Below, one piece after another: positions 1 through 11,895 of a stretch of DNA of 64,000 nt. The DNA lies in assembly GCA_036426205.1 (NCBI GenBank), contig CM071574.1:9472864-9536863 (forward strand), read 5' to 3'. The translations under genes were made by a program, and so were the position numbers. Positions within the stretch are counted from its first letter, which is position 1, and each line of letters starts with the position of its first letter. This DNA comes from Ascaphus truei (taxonomy: Eukaryota; Chordata; Amphibia; Anura; Ascaphidae). A model generated the notes under the pieces. That model was not told where the DNA came from, ran no database searches, and saw nothing but the letters and a program-made list of their open reading frames with translations.

Positions 1-137
1 TTAATTACCTTATGGGTACTAACCGCAAAGGTTAATTAAGGGGTTAAGCCATCCTGGGCACATACCCACCCTTCACACACATTCCTTTGTACAGTGGCTT
101 CATCATGAAAAAAAATAAAATAAAATAAAGGATAAAC

Positions 138-198
<61 letters not shown>

Positions 199-660
199 AT
201 GATAATAGATATAGATACATATATATATGTATGTGGTAGGCCTCCCTTGTGGGTAGTGGGTGAGGGTGGTTAGGCCTCACGGGGTGGGGGTTAGTGTGGG
301 AGGGTATGTAGTACTCCCGAGTGGTGGGTGAGGGTGGGTTAACCCCTTAATGACTGTAGCGGTTAATAACCACTATGGTGATTAAGGGGTTAGGGGACAT
401 TACATTGGATGTTTTTATTCTTGTGTCTGTTTTGCAGAAGCGGATGGGGCATTAGCAGGATGAAGATGAGGATGGCCTTCATCGTGGCAGCCGGACATGG
501 GTGAGTGCTATATGTATTTAATATATTTATTGTTGTTTATGTATTTTAAATGGACAACTGCACTATTATCCATTTGTGGATAATAGTAATGTTGCCCATT
601 ACTGTTTTGTATGTTGTGTATTGCAATGTTTAATGGGGGCAATTGTCCCCAATTAACATA
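1..660. repeat. Diverged repeat with TTAACCCCTTAA motifs
   Basis: Apart from the TA microsatellite, this stretch carries short inverted copies of GGTTAATTAAGGGGTTAA-like sequence near 30-47 and 331-397, and a GT/GGG-rich block at 235-335. No gene is evident. Confidence 0.5.
140..191. repeat. (TA)n microsatellite
   Basis: About 26 uninterrupted TA units, followed by further AT-rich sequence to about 230. Confidence 0.97.
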
Positions 661-671
661 CTATTATGCGT

Positions 672-1075
672 TAACCACTTTGTTGCCTTAGCGGCTATCC
701 GCTATGGTAATGAAGCAGCATTAATGTATTTTAATAATATTGTGCGGGAGCAGGGGGTCCCCTGAGCTGAACCTATTGATTTGTGGCTCATAGACCCCCT
801 GCTTCCCGAGTTACAGGCCCCGGTTTGGGGCATCGGTTGCAGTGTCGACGCCATCTTTATTGCGGGCACGTAGCGTATGGGACGCTATAAACATGGCGGC
901 GACACTGCCCACCCGATCACACATACCGGGGCCTGTAACTCGGGAAGCAGGGGTCCCTAGTCCACAAAGCAATGCGGTTCAGCTCAGGGGACCCCCTGCT
1001 CACTGTACAGTATTATTAAAAATATATTCATGCTGCTTCGTTACCATAGCAGATAGCCGCAAAGTAAGGAATGAT
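672..1075. repeat. Long palindrome 1 (foldback, ~170-bp arms)
   Basis: The left arm, about 672-824, pairs with about 916-1075 around a 90-bp CpG-rich spacer. Matching landmarks are GCGGCTATCCGCTATGGTAA with TTACCATAGCAGATAGCCGC, and ACCCCCTGCTTCCCGAGT with its complement near 929-947. A transcript would form a long hairpin. Possibly a foldback transposon; no clear target duplication was found. Confidence 0.75.
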
Positions 1076-1086
1076 TGTGTATTGAT

Positions 1087-1384
1087 ATGTGTGTTTTATT
1101 CATAGTGTAGATGTGCAGAGGGTCTCCGGAGCTGTACCGCTTTGGTTTTAGGTCCAGGGACCCCCTGCTTCCCGAGATACAGGCCCCTTTATGGGGTTCT
1201 GGTATCCCTCTGCTTTGTTTACATTCCGCGGTCACGTGATCGGGACCTTTAAATGCAGAGGGATAATGGCACCTCATAAAGGGGCCTGTATCTCGGGAAG
1301 CAGGGGGTCCCCAGACCTGAAAACAATGCGGTTCAGCTCCGGAGAACCCCTGCACATGTACACTATGAATAAAAATGTATATAA
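1087..1384. repeat. Long palindrome 2, related to palindrome 1
   Basis: The left arm, about 1087-1221, pairs with 1250-1384 around a roughly 30-bp spacer. Both palindromes share GACCCCCTGCTTCCCGAG and TACAGGCCCC, so the two hairpins are paralogous and lie about 12 bp apart. Confidence 0.75.
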
Positions 1385-1385
1385 A

Positions 1386-2119
1386 ATAATTTTTAATATG
1401 CCGATGTTTGCGCCGAGAGAGCAACGGATCTCTCTCTGCTGCAAACACATCTCGGCAGGGGACGGCTTCTCGGCAGCTTCTCGCCAGGCAGCCGTCTCGC
1501 CACCGGTTACTCGCCATTATATCAAATGGTGGTGGCGCATTCATTCGCCAGGGATTTGGCCCTTACAGCATACAGCAAGTTTAACACGCCAAAAACATGG
1601 CTAATTGCAAAACTGACTAATGCATTTTTTCGCTGCTTAGTGCATAGACCCCTAAATGTTAAATGTAAAGATGTTCATTTCGTATGGTAAACAGGTTCAT
1701 TATGTTGACTTTGTAGTGGGACGTGAGTGGACATTACATTGAATGTTCATTAGGAGGCCAAATCATTGACAGGCCATCTGAGAAAGGGCACTTACTGTTT
1801 CTTGACAAGAGACATAAGCAACATTTCAAGCAGTGGTTAAGAGCCCTGAAGCTTTCTATTCCTAGGGAGTTGTCATCTTGCAAGACAAAGGGCTAATTTA
1901 CTAGGATGTGTGAAGACCATGGAAGATTGTGTCTGCTTCAAATGCCTTTAGTGACATCTCTTATGTCTGTGATTGAGGATCATTGTAAAATGACCTACTC
2001 TGTGTCACTGTGTCATGTAATATAAAAAGGGGGGTGGGGGGTGAAACAATTCAATTGTTTTAATCAAGTGAATTAAATGTACTTGTACCGTTTTATTATT
2101 AGTATACTGAATGAGCATC
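1386..2119. other. No gene recognised
   Basis: A GC-richer patch at 1420-1545 with short inverted GGCGAG/CTCGCC motifs, then AT-rich single-copy-looking sequence with a G-rich run at 2029-2042. No coding exon or RNA gene recognised. Confidence 0.6.
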
Positions 2120-2127
2120 GAGTAAAG

Positions 2128-2385
2128 CAGGGGTGCTCAGCTCCAGTCCTCAAGACCCCAGCCCCCCCCCCCTCCACCCCCTGCCCTCCACCCCCCGCCC
2201 TCCAACAGGTCAGGTTTTCAGGATATCCCATCTTTAGCACATGAGGCTTACTGACTGAGCCTCTGATTGGGCCACCAGTGCTAAAGCAGGGACTGATTGA
2301 GCCACCTGTGCTGAAGCTGGGATGTCCTGAAAACCTGACCTGTTGGGACAGGGGGGGGGGGGGGACTTCAGATGAGCACCCCCTG
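2128..2385. mobile_element. hAT-type palindromic MITE, copy 1
   Basis: Terminal CAGGGGTGCTC and GAGCACCCCCTG. The interior is palindromic: AACAGGTCAGGTTTTCAGGA with its inverse, and GAGCCACC...GTGCTGAAGC. Flanks GAGTAAAG (2120-2127) and CAGTAAAG (2386-2393) agree at 7 of 8 positions, which fits the 8-bp target duplication of hAT elements. Six other copies or fragments lie in this window. Confidence 0.75.
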
Positions 2386-2393
2386 CAGTAAAG

Positions 2394-3133
2394 TATAAGG
2401 TGATGGATAAGGAGAACTGGCAAAAAAAAGGTAATTACAGATATATGTTGTACTCACTGCAGTTGGCAAGATATTTACAATGATTTTGCAATAACAACAT
2501 CTGGAATGCCGCTGAGGCATTTGTATATCGCTAATTATATTGTGCTATTATCCTGTTTTCAATGCACTCAATTTGTACTGATATAGACGCATCCCATGTA
2601 CAGTATAATTCTTAAACCATACAGTTTGTCATTTTGCCAGTCTGCAAATCAGCGAATCTTCACCAGATAATACAAACCCGAAGGATAACTTATTGTTGCT
2701 TCTTTCAATATTGATTTAAAAGATTTACACAATACTAAAGAGATTAAAATCTGCATAATATATAGTTCCATATGCAGCAAGGTATCTTTATAATGTAATA
2801 ACTTAGAACACTCTTCTGTAATATGTATGTAAATGTGTATTTACTTGTTTTTGCAAATAAATAAAAACAGGTTTATTTGAATTTGTGTATAAAGTTGCAA
2901 CATTGGATAAAATTATTTTCAAATAATTTTTAATTGGATTCTAAATACAAAGCTCCTCTAAATGTTTTCATTTGACACGTGAAGACATAACAGACATATT
3001 TAACATAATCAGTTTCTGATTCTTGAACTTTGTGAACCAACCAATTAAATAAACAGACAAACTAGTGGGGTATAAAATAAATGATGTTTTACAGTATGCT
3101 TAACAGTAGGCAAAGATGTAGTAGAAAAGTTAC
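2394..3133. other. AT-rich sequence without recognisable features
   Basis: No splice-flanked coding block, RNA gene or repeat family recognised on either strand. Confidence 0.5.
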
Positions 3134-3310
3134 ACAGTTACTGTACATAGTTACATAGTAGATGAGGTTGAAAAAAGACATACGTCCATCAAGTTCAGCC
3201 TATGTTAAATTTAGATGACAGATACTTATATTATATTTACAGTATATTGATCCAGAGGAAGGCAAACAAAAAATCCGACAATCAGATTTCTCCCTGGATA
3301 AACATTCTTC

Positions 3311-3546
3311 GCATAAAGTATAGGATATAGGCAGCACTTAAAGGGCTAAGGAATCTATAAAAAGTAGTGATGGTGGTGCAAGGGGAACAAGAGAGGGACT
3401 ATAGACCCTTACAAATATCTGCACAAACACCCAACTGGGTTCCCAGCACACATACTGTAGCTAAATAATTAATATATTTTATTTGGATATGCCATGTATT
3501 CATTATTTACCAATGAATGCTGGGCACCCAGTTGGGTGCTTGTGTG
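3311..3546. mobile_element. ~236-bp insert in CR1 with 10-bp duplication
   Basis: Flanked by AACATTCTTC at 3301-3310 and 3547-3556. The interior has an inverted pair, ACACCCAACTGGG near 3427 and CCCAGTTGGGTG near 3528. Family not recognised. Confidence 0.65.
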
Positions 3547-3645
3547 AACATTCTTCCCATTATTACTTATTGGGTATATCCCTGTGTACCTTTCCTTTCA
3601 AAAAAGATGTCCAACCATTTTTGGAATGTATCTATTGTATCTGCT

Positions 3646-4673
3646 GTAGCGCTGCTTCTCCCACCCTATGTGAGATATTCCTGCTACCCAGTATGTAATG
3701 GTGCATGATAACTGTTGGCTTGCAGGAGAGCTGAGGTTCCGACGGTGGTGTTGGGGAAACAGGACAGGCTTTTGAGGTAGCTGCTTGATTCATTCTCTGG
3801 GTGCTAGTGCCTCCATCTGCCGTATGCTTCAGCTTTGCTGAAGACAGTCCCTACGGGAGAACTAGTCCATACACCCCCTGATTGACTGTAGACGCAGGCC
3901 AGGAGTAGTTTTTAAACAAATTGTGTAATGCTCAGCATGTATGCAAGGATCTTCAATTAAGATGAATAATGCCCTTTAGAGGGAATACCCTTAAGGTATT
4001 GATGTATGAGGCAATCTCTTAAACTACCAATCAACTGGTGGTAAGGTGAAGTGGGGGCTTGTGTCCCTGTGTATGCTGCTTGCATCCATTCTGATAATAA
4101 ATTACCTTCATTTTTTAATGGGAATGCTCTCCTTTTGCTTTGTTTGATCATTTCTTGTTCACCTTTGGGAAGTAGTGCTTGGTCTTTTTGGCTACTTTTG
4201 TTCAGGCCAGGAGTAAATTGAAACAGGAGCATCTTTATTCAGCATCCACTGATGCAGCCTATTAATACAGCTTTCTCTCTAAGTCCCAGACCTCTGGATG
4301 GTCCCTGTAGTAGTTAATATGATTGAGGCCTTTTCCCTCCTCCTTTGATATCTCACAGTCCACCTATGGGACTGATCATATAGTCCCACCCTGCAGGGTG
4401 AGACAGCAACACAGAGTACTCACTCCATAGCTAGAGTACTCACTGACTGACTAATTTAGGGTTGCGTCTTCCCTAGTACAGAGGGGGAGGATAGAAGGTC
4501 TGCACCCAGGATTGAGCAGCACACAGACCATATCCCGCCTCCACCCCTGTCACTTGGAGAAGCTGCTTGTGGGAGGGGGGGCAAACCCAAGATTGGGCCT
4601 GACACGGCCTGCACTTACCAGGACTTACATGACAGGGAGGGCAGACGGGTAACTAGAACCAGCCATGGCTAGA
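3646..4673 (-). mobile_element. Solo LTR (family B) inside CR1, CTGC duplication
   Basis: Ends TGTAGCGC and CCATGGCTAGA, with a 4-bp target duplication CTGC (3642-3645, 4674-4677). Homologous to LTRs at 18209-18966 and 23338-24029. The polyadenylation-type AATAAA lies on the minus strand, so the element reads leftward. Without its own nested insert it is about 720 bp. A retroviral or Gypsy-like origin is open; only the LTR remains. Confidence 0.8.
3908..4202 (-). mobile_element. ~295-bp insert inside the LTR, 13-bp duplication
   Basis: CAGGCCAGGAGTA occurs at 3895-3907 and again at 4203-4215, and the intervening sequence is missing from the two sister LTRs. The minus strand has an open stretch (3957-4232) of unknown identity. 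The long target duplication suggests target-primed retrotransposition. Confidence 0.65.
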
Positions 4674-6578
4674 CTGCCATCATAGTCTCCATGGGTAATG
4701 AATTCCACATTTTAACTGCCCTCACTGTAAAGAACACTTTCCTCCAACCTTAAGGGATGACTCTGTGTTGTTTGTATTACACTTGAGATGAATAGTTCTT
4801 TTGAAATCTCTTTGTATTGACCCCAATATATTTGTATATAGTTCTCATATCTCCTCTTAGATTCCTCTTTTCTAATGTAAACAAATCTAATTTAGCTAGC
4901 CCCTTCTCATAAATCAGATTTTCCATTCCCTTTATTAATCTGTTGACTCTTCTCTGCAGTGCACTCTGAGTGGTGGCCAAAACTGTACTCCATTTTTGAG
5001 ATGTAGTCTTACTAATTCTGTATACAGTGGCATAAGTATGCTTCCATTCCTTCCATCCATACACTGTTTAATGCAAGATAAGATCTTATTTGCCTTTGCA
5101 GCAACTGTATGACATTGGGCACTATTGCTAAGCCTGCTGTCTACAAGCACTCTTAAATTCTTCTCCATCACTGATTGATCTAATTTTGCCCCATATAATT
5201 TGTAAGTTGCCTGTTTATTCTTTTTTCCCAGATACATAACTTTACATTTATGTTTATTAAAACTCATCTGCCATGTAGCTGCCCAAGTTTCCAGTCTGAG
5301 TCCTTCTGGAGAGAAATTACATCCTGCTCTGATTTTACTACCATACTGTACATAATTTAGTATCATCAGCAAAGATGAAGACTTTGCTCTCTATGCCAAC
5401 TTCAAGGGCATTAATAAACAAGTTAAAAAGCAGGGGTCCCAGTACCGATCCTTGAGGTCCTCCACTTAATAGTTTAGCCCAACCTGAAAAGGCTTAAACT
5501 CTCATTTGTCGATCCTTCAACCAGTTTTCAACCCAAGTGCAAATTTTTGTTACCGAGTCCAATTTGCTTTATTTTGTACACCAACCTCTTGTGTGGAACT
5601 GTATCAAAAGCATTTGCAAATTCCAAGTAGACCACATCAACTGCATTACCGTGGCCTAAATTCCTACTTACCTCCACAAAGTAATTAATGAGGTTAGTTT
5701 GGCACGATCTATCCTTCATAAATCCATGCTGACTATTACTAATAATTGTATTATCCATTAGGTATTCCTGAATATTGTCCCGTACTAAACCTTCAAGTAG
5801 TTTCCCCATTATTTATGTCAGGCTTATAGGTCTGTAATTCCCCAGTAGTGATTTAGCTCCCTTTTTAAATATAGGAACCACATCTGCTTTATGCCAATCT
5901 TGTGGAACTGAGCCTGTGGAAATGGAGTCCTTGAATGTTAAATGTAATGGTTTGGCTATTAAAGAATTTAGCTTCTTAAGAACCTTTGGGCGCATGCCAT
6001 CAGGGCTAGGTGCTTTATTTACTTAAATTTTATCAAGCCGCCTATGCACTTCTTCCACAGTTAGATGTATTACCCAAAAGGTATACACTGGTAAGTGTAC
6101 TTATCTAACAATATTTTAGACTGCCCATTTATCTTCCACATTTCTTTCCTGCAAAAATTGAATCCCAATGTATTTCGTGTGGATTATTCCACTGTTTATT
6201 AACATCTGCCTTTCTAAAATGTTAAGTCTTTGTTGAACCCGTGTAATATGTTTTTTGATAATTTATTTCAAATGAGACCATGTTATGACCACTGTTTCCC
6301 AATTGTTCTCGGACTTGAATATTTTATATTATTTTTACATTGTTTGATATTACGAAATCTGATAATGCCCCTCCCCTGGTCGGTTCCTCAATAATTTGTA
6401 TCATGTAATTGTCTTTTAGCACCCACCAAAAAATGGTTTCCTTTAGTTGTAATGCTAATCTCATTGCTCCAGTCTATGTCCGGATAATTAACATCTCCCA
6501 TTCTGCAAACATGATCTAGTTTTGATGTGTTCTTCATTTCTAAAAGTTTCATTAATCTCACCAAAAAAAAGTGGGGAC

Positions 6579-8884
6579 TGTCACAGTAGACCAGATCTTT
6601 TAACACATTTATATTTTTGGGATCATTCAATAGGCAAAACAAGGCAGTGAAATAAAATGGGGTTTATTTGGATAAAACCTTGGAAATACAACAAAACACA
6701 AAATACAGAAATATGCACACTTACTGGGGTCTGGGGTTTGCGATCTAACCTTTCCTTGGTGCAGGGTGCCCGCTTGCAAGGACTTACCCCGATCAGAACC
6801 TAGTTCACGACATCATGGACCGAGATTCAGCAGAAAATCCTGACCGGGACCTAGTCCCGATAGTCCTGGAACTGTTTTCAGCAAGAAATCCTGACCGCGA
6901 CCGCTACAGTACGTTATAAAATGAGAACTTGGTCCTCATTTCTGGCTTAGTCTCTGTAGGGCAGACTTTCCTAGCTTCAAATGAAGCCTGTTGCCCTGCT
7001 ATTTGGAACAGAGCAACTTTGAAAATCCCACCCTAACTTCATCGACTCAAGCCACAAAATCGTCTGGTTCTCTGACTGGGCTTCTCCTTACATACCTTCC
7101 GCTGAGCTATGTTCAGCATGGAGGAAGGAGGAGCGACCAATCAGAGCGTGGGAATTCCTCCCCGCCAGCCAATAGAAACAGGGGCTCGTCTCTGGGCTAA
7201 TGTCAGAGGAGGAGGTGGCATGCCAAGCCAGCTCGACAAGCCGGGTGAGCGGGAAATATGATTTAGCCAATGGGAGAAGTGCCTACGAGCTGTATCTCCC
7301 CCAGCTAACTCATTGCCACCCGCTGGGCAGGCTCCACCAAGTCTGACAGATATATAAGGTGTCCCCACAGGGTGCCCTTTGTTATCCGGACTTGGCAATT
7401 CCCCCTTCCTCGCCCACCAAAGGTCTTCTCGCCCCCTGGACATCCTCTCCTCTTTGAACTACAGACTCATTACAGACATTGCAGACATGCCGGCATCTAT
7501 GCTGATGCCCTGGCTGACTGTATAGGGTTGTAGCCCCTGTAAGTAAGAGCAGGCTACTTCTCCTTCTCCTACTGAAGTAAGCCCTGGTAAGGGCAGGTGC
7601 CAGTAGTAACCATGGGTTTTCCCCCCTCACCAATCCCTGCCTGGAGTGATAGAGGTAGGCCCCTGACTCTGTAGCAGGCCTGAGACAGAGGAGAGGGTCT
7701 GCTGACATCACAAGGGGCAGGGCTGGATCTATTTAGTGGGCTGTCCTGTGTGTGTCTGTGTCAGTCGGTGGATGTCAGTCTGTGGAGTTGGTGTGTCAGA
7801 ATCTGAGAGGAGAGTGGCAGTCTTGTATGGTGACAGGAGAAGCCATGCTGAGAGTGCTTGGAAGAGATACTCAGAGCCCCTCTGAGTAGAGCGGACAGAA
7901 CTATGTAGGTGGACCAATGCCCCTCAACCTGTTCAGGGGGTGAGGGGAAAGACATCTAGCCTCACCCATAGGGCCTACCCTGGGGGTGGAGGCAGGGGTA
8001 TTGCAGCCCCAACCAGGCCATCCTGCAGGGTACATTCCTGGAGGATAAGGAGTGGAGGAAGAGACCCTGTCGTGTTCCTACATTTGGAGTTACTGCTGCC
8101 AATGAACTGCTGCTGTGTGTTTTCTAAGAGACAATAAAGACACTGCTGTTTTACACAAAGAGACTGTGTGAGAGTTGGATCATTCGCCCTGGGACCAGGG
8201 TTTTCTCTATAAGGGTCCTATCCCACATCCCTGGGACTTATAGAGATGGAGCCACTAAAGAATGGAGGCAATTACCCCAGAAGCCTGGCCCTGTTATTCC
8301 CCACACCAACGCAGGAGACTCAGGCCCTCCTGTTCCAAGCAGGTATGCACCACCATACACATGTAGGCAGCCCTCAATACACCTTAGAGGCACGATCTGT
8401 GCCTGGTGGGGGGACGGACGGACATGGGCTACAGGGTCTTATAGCAAATGTCTAAAACATTATAAAGTACACTTGAATAAAGTATACACATTGGGGAACC
8501 TTCTACTTATAAAGGAAATGGATTTGAGATATTTGGGTGAAATCCAGGAGTCTGGGGGACACTGGGTTGCCCCGGTGTAATTCACCCCACGTACCGGCAA
8601 ATCATACCTGCTCACCGGGGAGAATTAAAGGACTACCGGTAACTTTGGCCCCCGAACTCCTGCAAACAGAATAATTGTATTTCTACCCTAATAGCCCCCC
8701 TAAAACTGACACATATGAACATGAAAGCAGAAAAAAGCAGGGGTCACTTTATTTTTCACATCTACAGTATTATCCCTGGTCCCTGGATTATGATGCTTAT
8801 GTAGCTACCAGGGACCCCATGGTTTCAGGGATAACCAGAGGGCTTAACCTTTATTATATAGCCTAGCTACCCCCTACCGTTACA
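6579..8884 (+). mobile_element. Solo LTR with GGGAC duplication, itself interrupted
   Basis: Starts TGTCACAG and ends CCGTTACA, flanked by GGGAC at 6574-6578 and 8885-8889. Two CCAAT boxes (about 7137 and 7170), a GCCAATGGG at 7265 and TATATAAGG near 7350 form a plausible U3 promoter. AATAAA at about 8474 is a plausible R/U5 signal. Without the nested LTR (7529-8433) it is about 1.4 kb. No internal retroviral genes are present. Confidence 0.7.
7529..8433 (+). mobile_element. Solo LTR (family A) nested in another LTR
   Basis: Begins TGTAGCCCC and ends GGGCTACA, flanked by GGGT at 7525-7528 and 8434-8437. AATAAA is at about 8142. A second family member lies at 24237-25096. Length 905 bp; no coding content. 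Confidence 0.85.
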
Positions 8885-8889
8885 GGGAC

Positions 8890-9957
8890 GTTTAAACATG
8901 TTTTGCTAGTAAATTCAGTGCGCATAAAGTGCAATATGGAGAGCTCTAGATAATGATGAAGAAAAAATATAGGTGCTCACTAATTAAGCATTAAATGCTT
9001 GGATTTACAGTGCGGCTCATTACCAGGCAGTGAATCTATCATCGTATACAAACTGAACTCTACACTATTTGCTGCATAATACCCACATTTAAATGAATTC
9101 GTGTGGCCAATTAATGGGGACTGATCATCGTGGAATATTTTTAGAATCAGCTCGATTATAGAAGTTACATGATGAGGTAGTTTGGTGCTTACTGGAAAAC
9201 AGCTTGCTCTCTCTAGTACATTCCAGTATAAATAAGCATATTGCAACAACCTACATATGAAATAAAGAACTCATGTTGCATCTTTTCTACAATTGATTAC
9301 ATTTTTATTTTTATTTTCGCCATGGAAATCAATTTGCATATTATCAAATATTGAGACCTTTAAACTCACGTTTTCTAAAGTAGCTGCATTCTTAAACATT
9401 AATAGAGAAAGTGCAACGGTGGCTGGAGATCAGCCATGCATGGATGGTTTTAACCACTTGACATCAGAGAAGGCATCGTTTCCGACATGTAATTTGCATT
9501 AGCACTTGCCTCCCAAAGGTAAGGCCGTGGTAGCATCAAAAGATGTTGAAAAAAACGGTCACATTAGCAGCTGTGTGTTATAGTAAAAAGCATTGTGAAG
9601 TGGAGGTTAGTCTGACACTTTTAAAGGTGAGAGAGTGCTATAACCGTAGTGCAGCTTGTATAGTTATTGGGATGACAAGGCAATTAGCAACATGCAAAGA
9701 AACATCTAGGAAGTGTCACTAGTGTAATTTTTGCCAACATTTCCAAGTTATCAGCAGAGTGCAGAAGGTGGGATCATGTTTTATTTGGGCGGGAGATGCG
9801 AGCGCTGAAATGTGAATTGGGAATTTAGAGGACATGAATTAAAAGCTTGGACTAAAATGTTAGATTCTGGATTATTTCGTTAAACGAGTGCACTCGTAAT
9901 TAACTATCGCCCCAATGTCCTGAGAACTGGTTAATAGTTAGAGAAATAAGTTCTACA
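8890..9957. other. No gene recognised
   Basis: Moderately AT-rich, apparently single-copy sequence. No splice-flanked coding block or known repeat seen. Confidence 0.5.
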
Positions 9958-10735
9958 AAAATTCAAGTCAAGCACGTATGAGGGAATAGAGAGAAATAGC
10001 AGTGGGACTTTGCTGAAATTTATAAAGGCCCCCAGCCCTGATTGGCCAACGCAGACGAGCCCCCGGCTCCTGACTAGTTCGTGAGCAGCATCCACACTGT
10101 GATTGGTCGCCAGCCACTCTACGATGCTTACCTATGGCAGCAGGGAAGCTAGATACGGGTAACCCGATCAGCGCTCCACAGCTCATTCGGATCCTAACCT
10201 GTACGTGATCCTCATCGGAGAGTTGAAGCCTTTGATGTGGCACCCAGCATCTAGCTAGCTAAGATTCCCCCCGTATGCCCCTGTTTTAGTGAGTATAGCT
10301 CTGATTTGTGTTTTTGTGTTGTGCTTGCTGGCTCCGGCTGGAATAACATTTCTTTATTGAGCTGCTTTGTCCTGTCCGGTACCTTGGTCCCTGGGTTCTG
10401 GTCTCCTGTGACACCACCAACAGGTCAGGTTTTCTGGATATCCCTGCTTCAGCACAGGTGGCTCAATCAGTCAGTGATTGAGCCACCTGTGCTGAAGCAG
10501 GGATAGCCTTAGAACCTGACCTGTTGCTGGCCCTTGAGGACTGGCGTTGAGCTCCCCTGGTTTAAATGATATAAATGAATAAGACGTCTGTATGCACTCT
10601 GGTATTGTTTGGATTTATAGGCAGATCAATCCTGCCTCTGATGACTACTCTAACAGGGCTCTGGTGGGTGATCATATACCCCTACCTTAGCTCTGCGGGT
10701 CTGCTTCCTATCGGAGACAAGCATTGTTATATAAT
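9958..10735. repeat. Repeat G copy with inserted hAT MITE
   Basis: The 3' block CTCTAACAGG...ATACCCCTACC (10650-10735) recurs at 13757-13855 and 16385-16440. The upstream part contains CCAAT-like GATTGG elements (10040, 10103). Possibly LTR-derived. A hAT-type MITE (10418-10561) interrupts it. Confidence 0.45.
10418..10561. mobile_element. hAT-type palindromic MITE, copy 2 (5' truncated)
   Basis: Contains both halves of the CAGCACAGGTGGCTCAATCA palindrome and the 3' end GAGCTCCCCTG. The 5' CAGGGGTGCTC end is missing. Confidence 0.65.
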
Positions 10736-11893
10736 ATATATATATATAGTGCTCGGGAGAAACATGGACCCTGCAGAGATAGGGAGGGTCGTATCCCTCT
10801 GGGACCAACTCCTGGTAACTCATTCCAACCACCTAGATACATTGCAACTGAAGTAGCACGCCATCACTGCTACTCTGCAGACCCTCTACAGTCAATTCAG
10901 TGCATCAAGTCCTACGCCTAACCTCCTTGGGATACCCCTTTCTTTTTCTTGGGGTCCCCAAGCTAACATTGTCCGAGGAGCCAAGAAACACATTTTTGAC
11001 GGGTCCTGCTTCAAAATTACCCTGCGCTGTTTGATGTCCCTATTACTGATTCTAAGGTTCCTCTTTCAAAATGTCACTGTTCTTTTCTGCAGTACCTGAT
11101 GTAAACCTGGTAGTTATAAAGCCCTAGATTTAACGACAGGTCTTCCTTTCTTTGAGTCTCCTGCAGTGTTTGATATCTCTATTACTAATTCTAAACTTCA
11201 TCGGGGGTTCTTGGTAGAACGAAACGCGCGTCGGGTGATGATGAAATCACCGTCATCAAGCTTTTAGCGCGAATGCAACATAAGGTTGCAAACTATGTAG
11301 CTATGCTGCAATTTTCCACCTATGAATCTAGATAGTTAAACTATGATGTGGGCTGACAAAGCATCCACTGGGTCTTAGTTAGAGTTGCCGGAATATTTAG
11401 GTATAGCGTGGTACAACCTCAGAGACACTGTCAGCTGAAGCTGCAGCTAATCAAGCAGACACGGTGTCTCCGCCGCACTGATCAGCAGCGGGTACTTTTG
11501 GTAACCACATGGGCTTACAAAATATTAATTACAGGTCAGAAAGACGTATGAAGTGACTATATGCCATCATTGTGTTTCCATATTACAACAAATTAACTGT
11601 TGATGTGTTTTTGTTAATGCCGATTAATGAGCAATATTATTTCATCAACACATTTTGACCGCAAGAATATATTTCTAACTGAATAAGATTAATGACTATA
11701 GGCGGTAAACTATTGCACTACGTTGTAAACAATCTTCTCTAAAGCCGAGATAGTTCAATCAAGATGTGGGCCATCAAACCATCCACTAGAGACCAGTGGG
11801 AGCTGCCGGGTTACTTCTATATTGAACAGCAGTAACAAAAAATAGCAACTTTGTTTACTATCACACTGACCAATGGTAGCTACATTTTGTAAA
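10736..11893. other. Diverged non-coding sequence
   Basis: Holds the hammerhead-like remnant near 11.2 kb, plus a weak duplication of CTTTCTTT...TCCC-type sequence at 10940-11160. No gene recognised. Confidence 0.45.
11197..11245 (+). ncRNA. Hammerhead-like remnant with palindromic helix III
   Basis: Helix II is GTTC 11207-11210 with GAAC 11217-11220, followed by GAA 11221-11223, the self-complementary ACGCGCGT 11224-11231, then C11232, which gives a GUC-type site. Helix I could pair CATC with GATG. The 5' core (CTGANGA) is replaced by a G run, so this is a remnant rather than an active ribozyme. Confidence 0.45.
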
Positions 11894-11895
11894 TA

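Larger units (their letters stand above)
3134..6565 (-). mobile_element. CR1 LINE, 5'-truncated, with nested inserts
   Basis: Minus-strand non-LTR retrotransposon. The APE endonuclease C-terminus (MGDVNYPDIDW) is at about 6430-6540. Reverse transcriptase pieces are at 5813-5995 (YRPISLT), 5528-5809 (GFMKDRSCQTNL, FANAFDTVPHKRL) and 4777-5372 (KCKVMYLGKKNKQATY, KLYGAKLDQSVMEK, LEKRNLRGD). The 3' UTR is at 4674-4780, 3547-3645 and 3134-3310. Frameshifts and internal deletions make it non-functional. It is split by a short insert (3311-3546) and an LTR (3646-4673); removing both restores continuous CR1 sequence. Confidence 0.88.

Noticed and set aside
842..1604. Overlapping 87-167-codon open frames on both strands
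   Set aside because: They lie in the two palindromes; opposite arms encode mirror products, as expected for inverted repeats.
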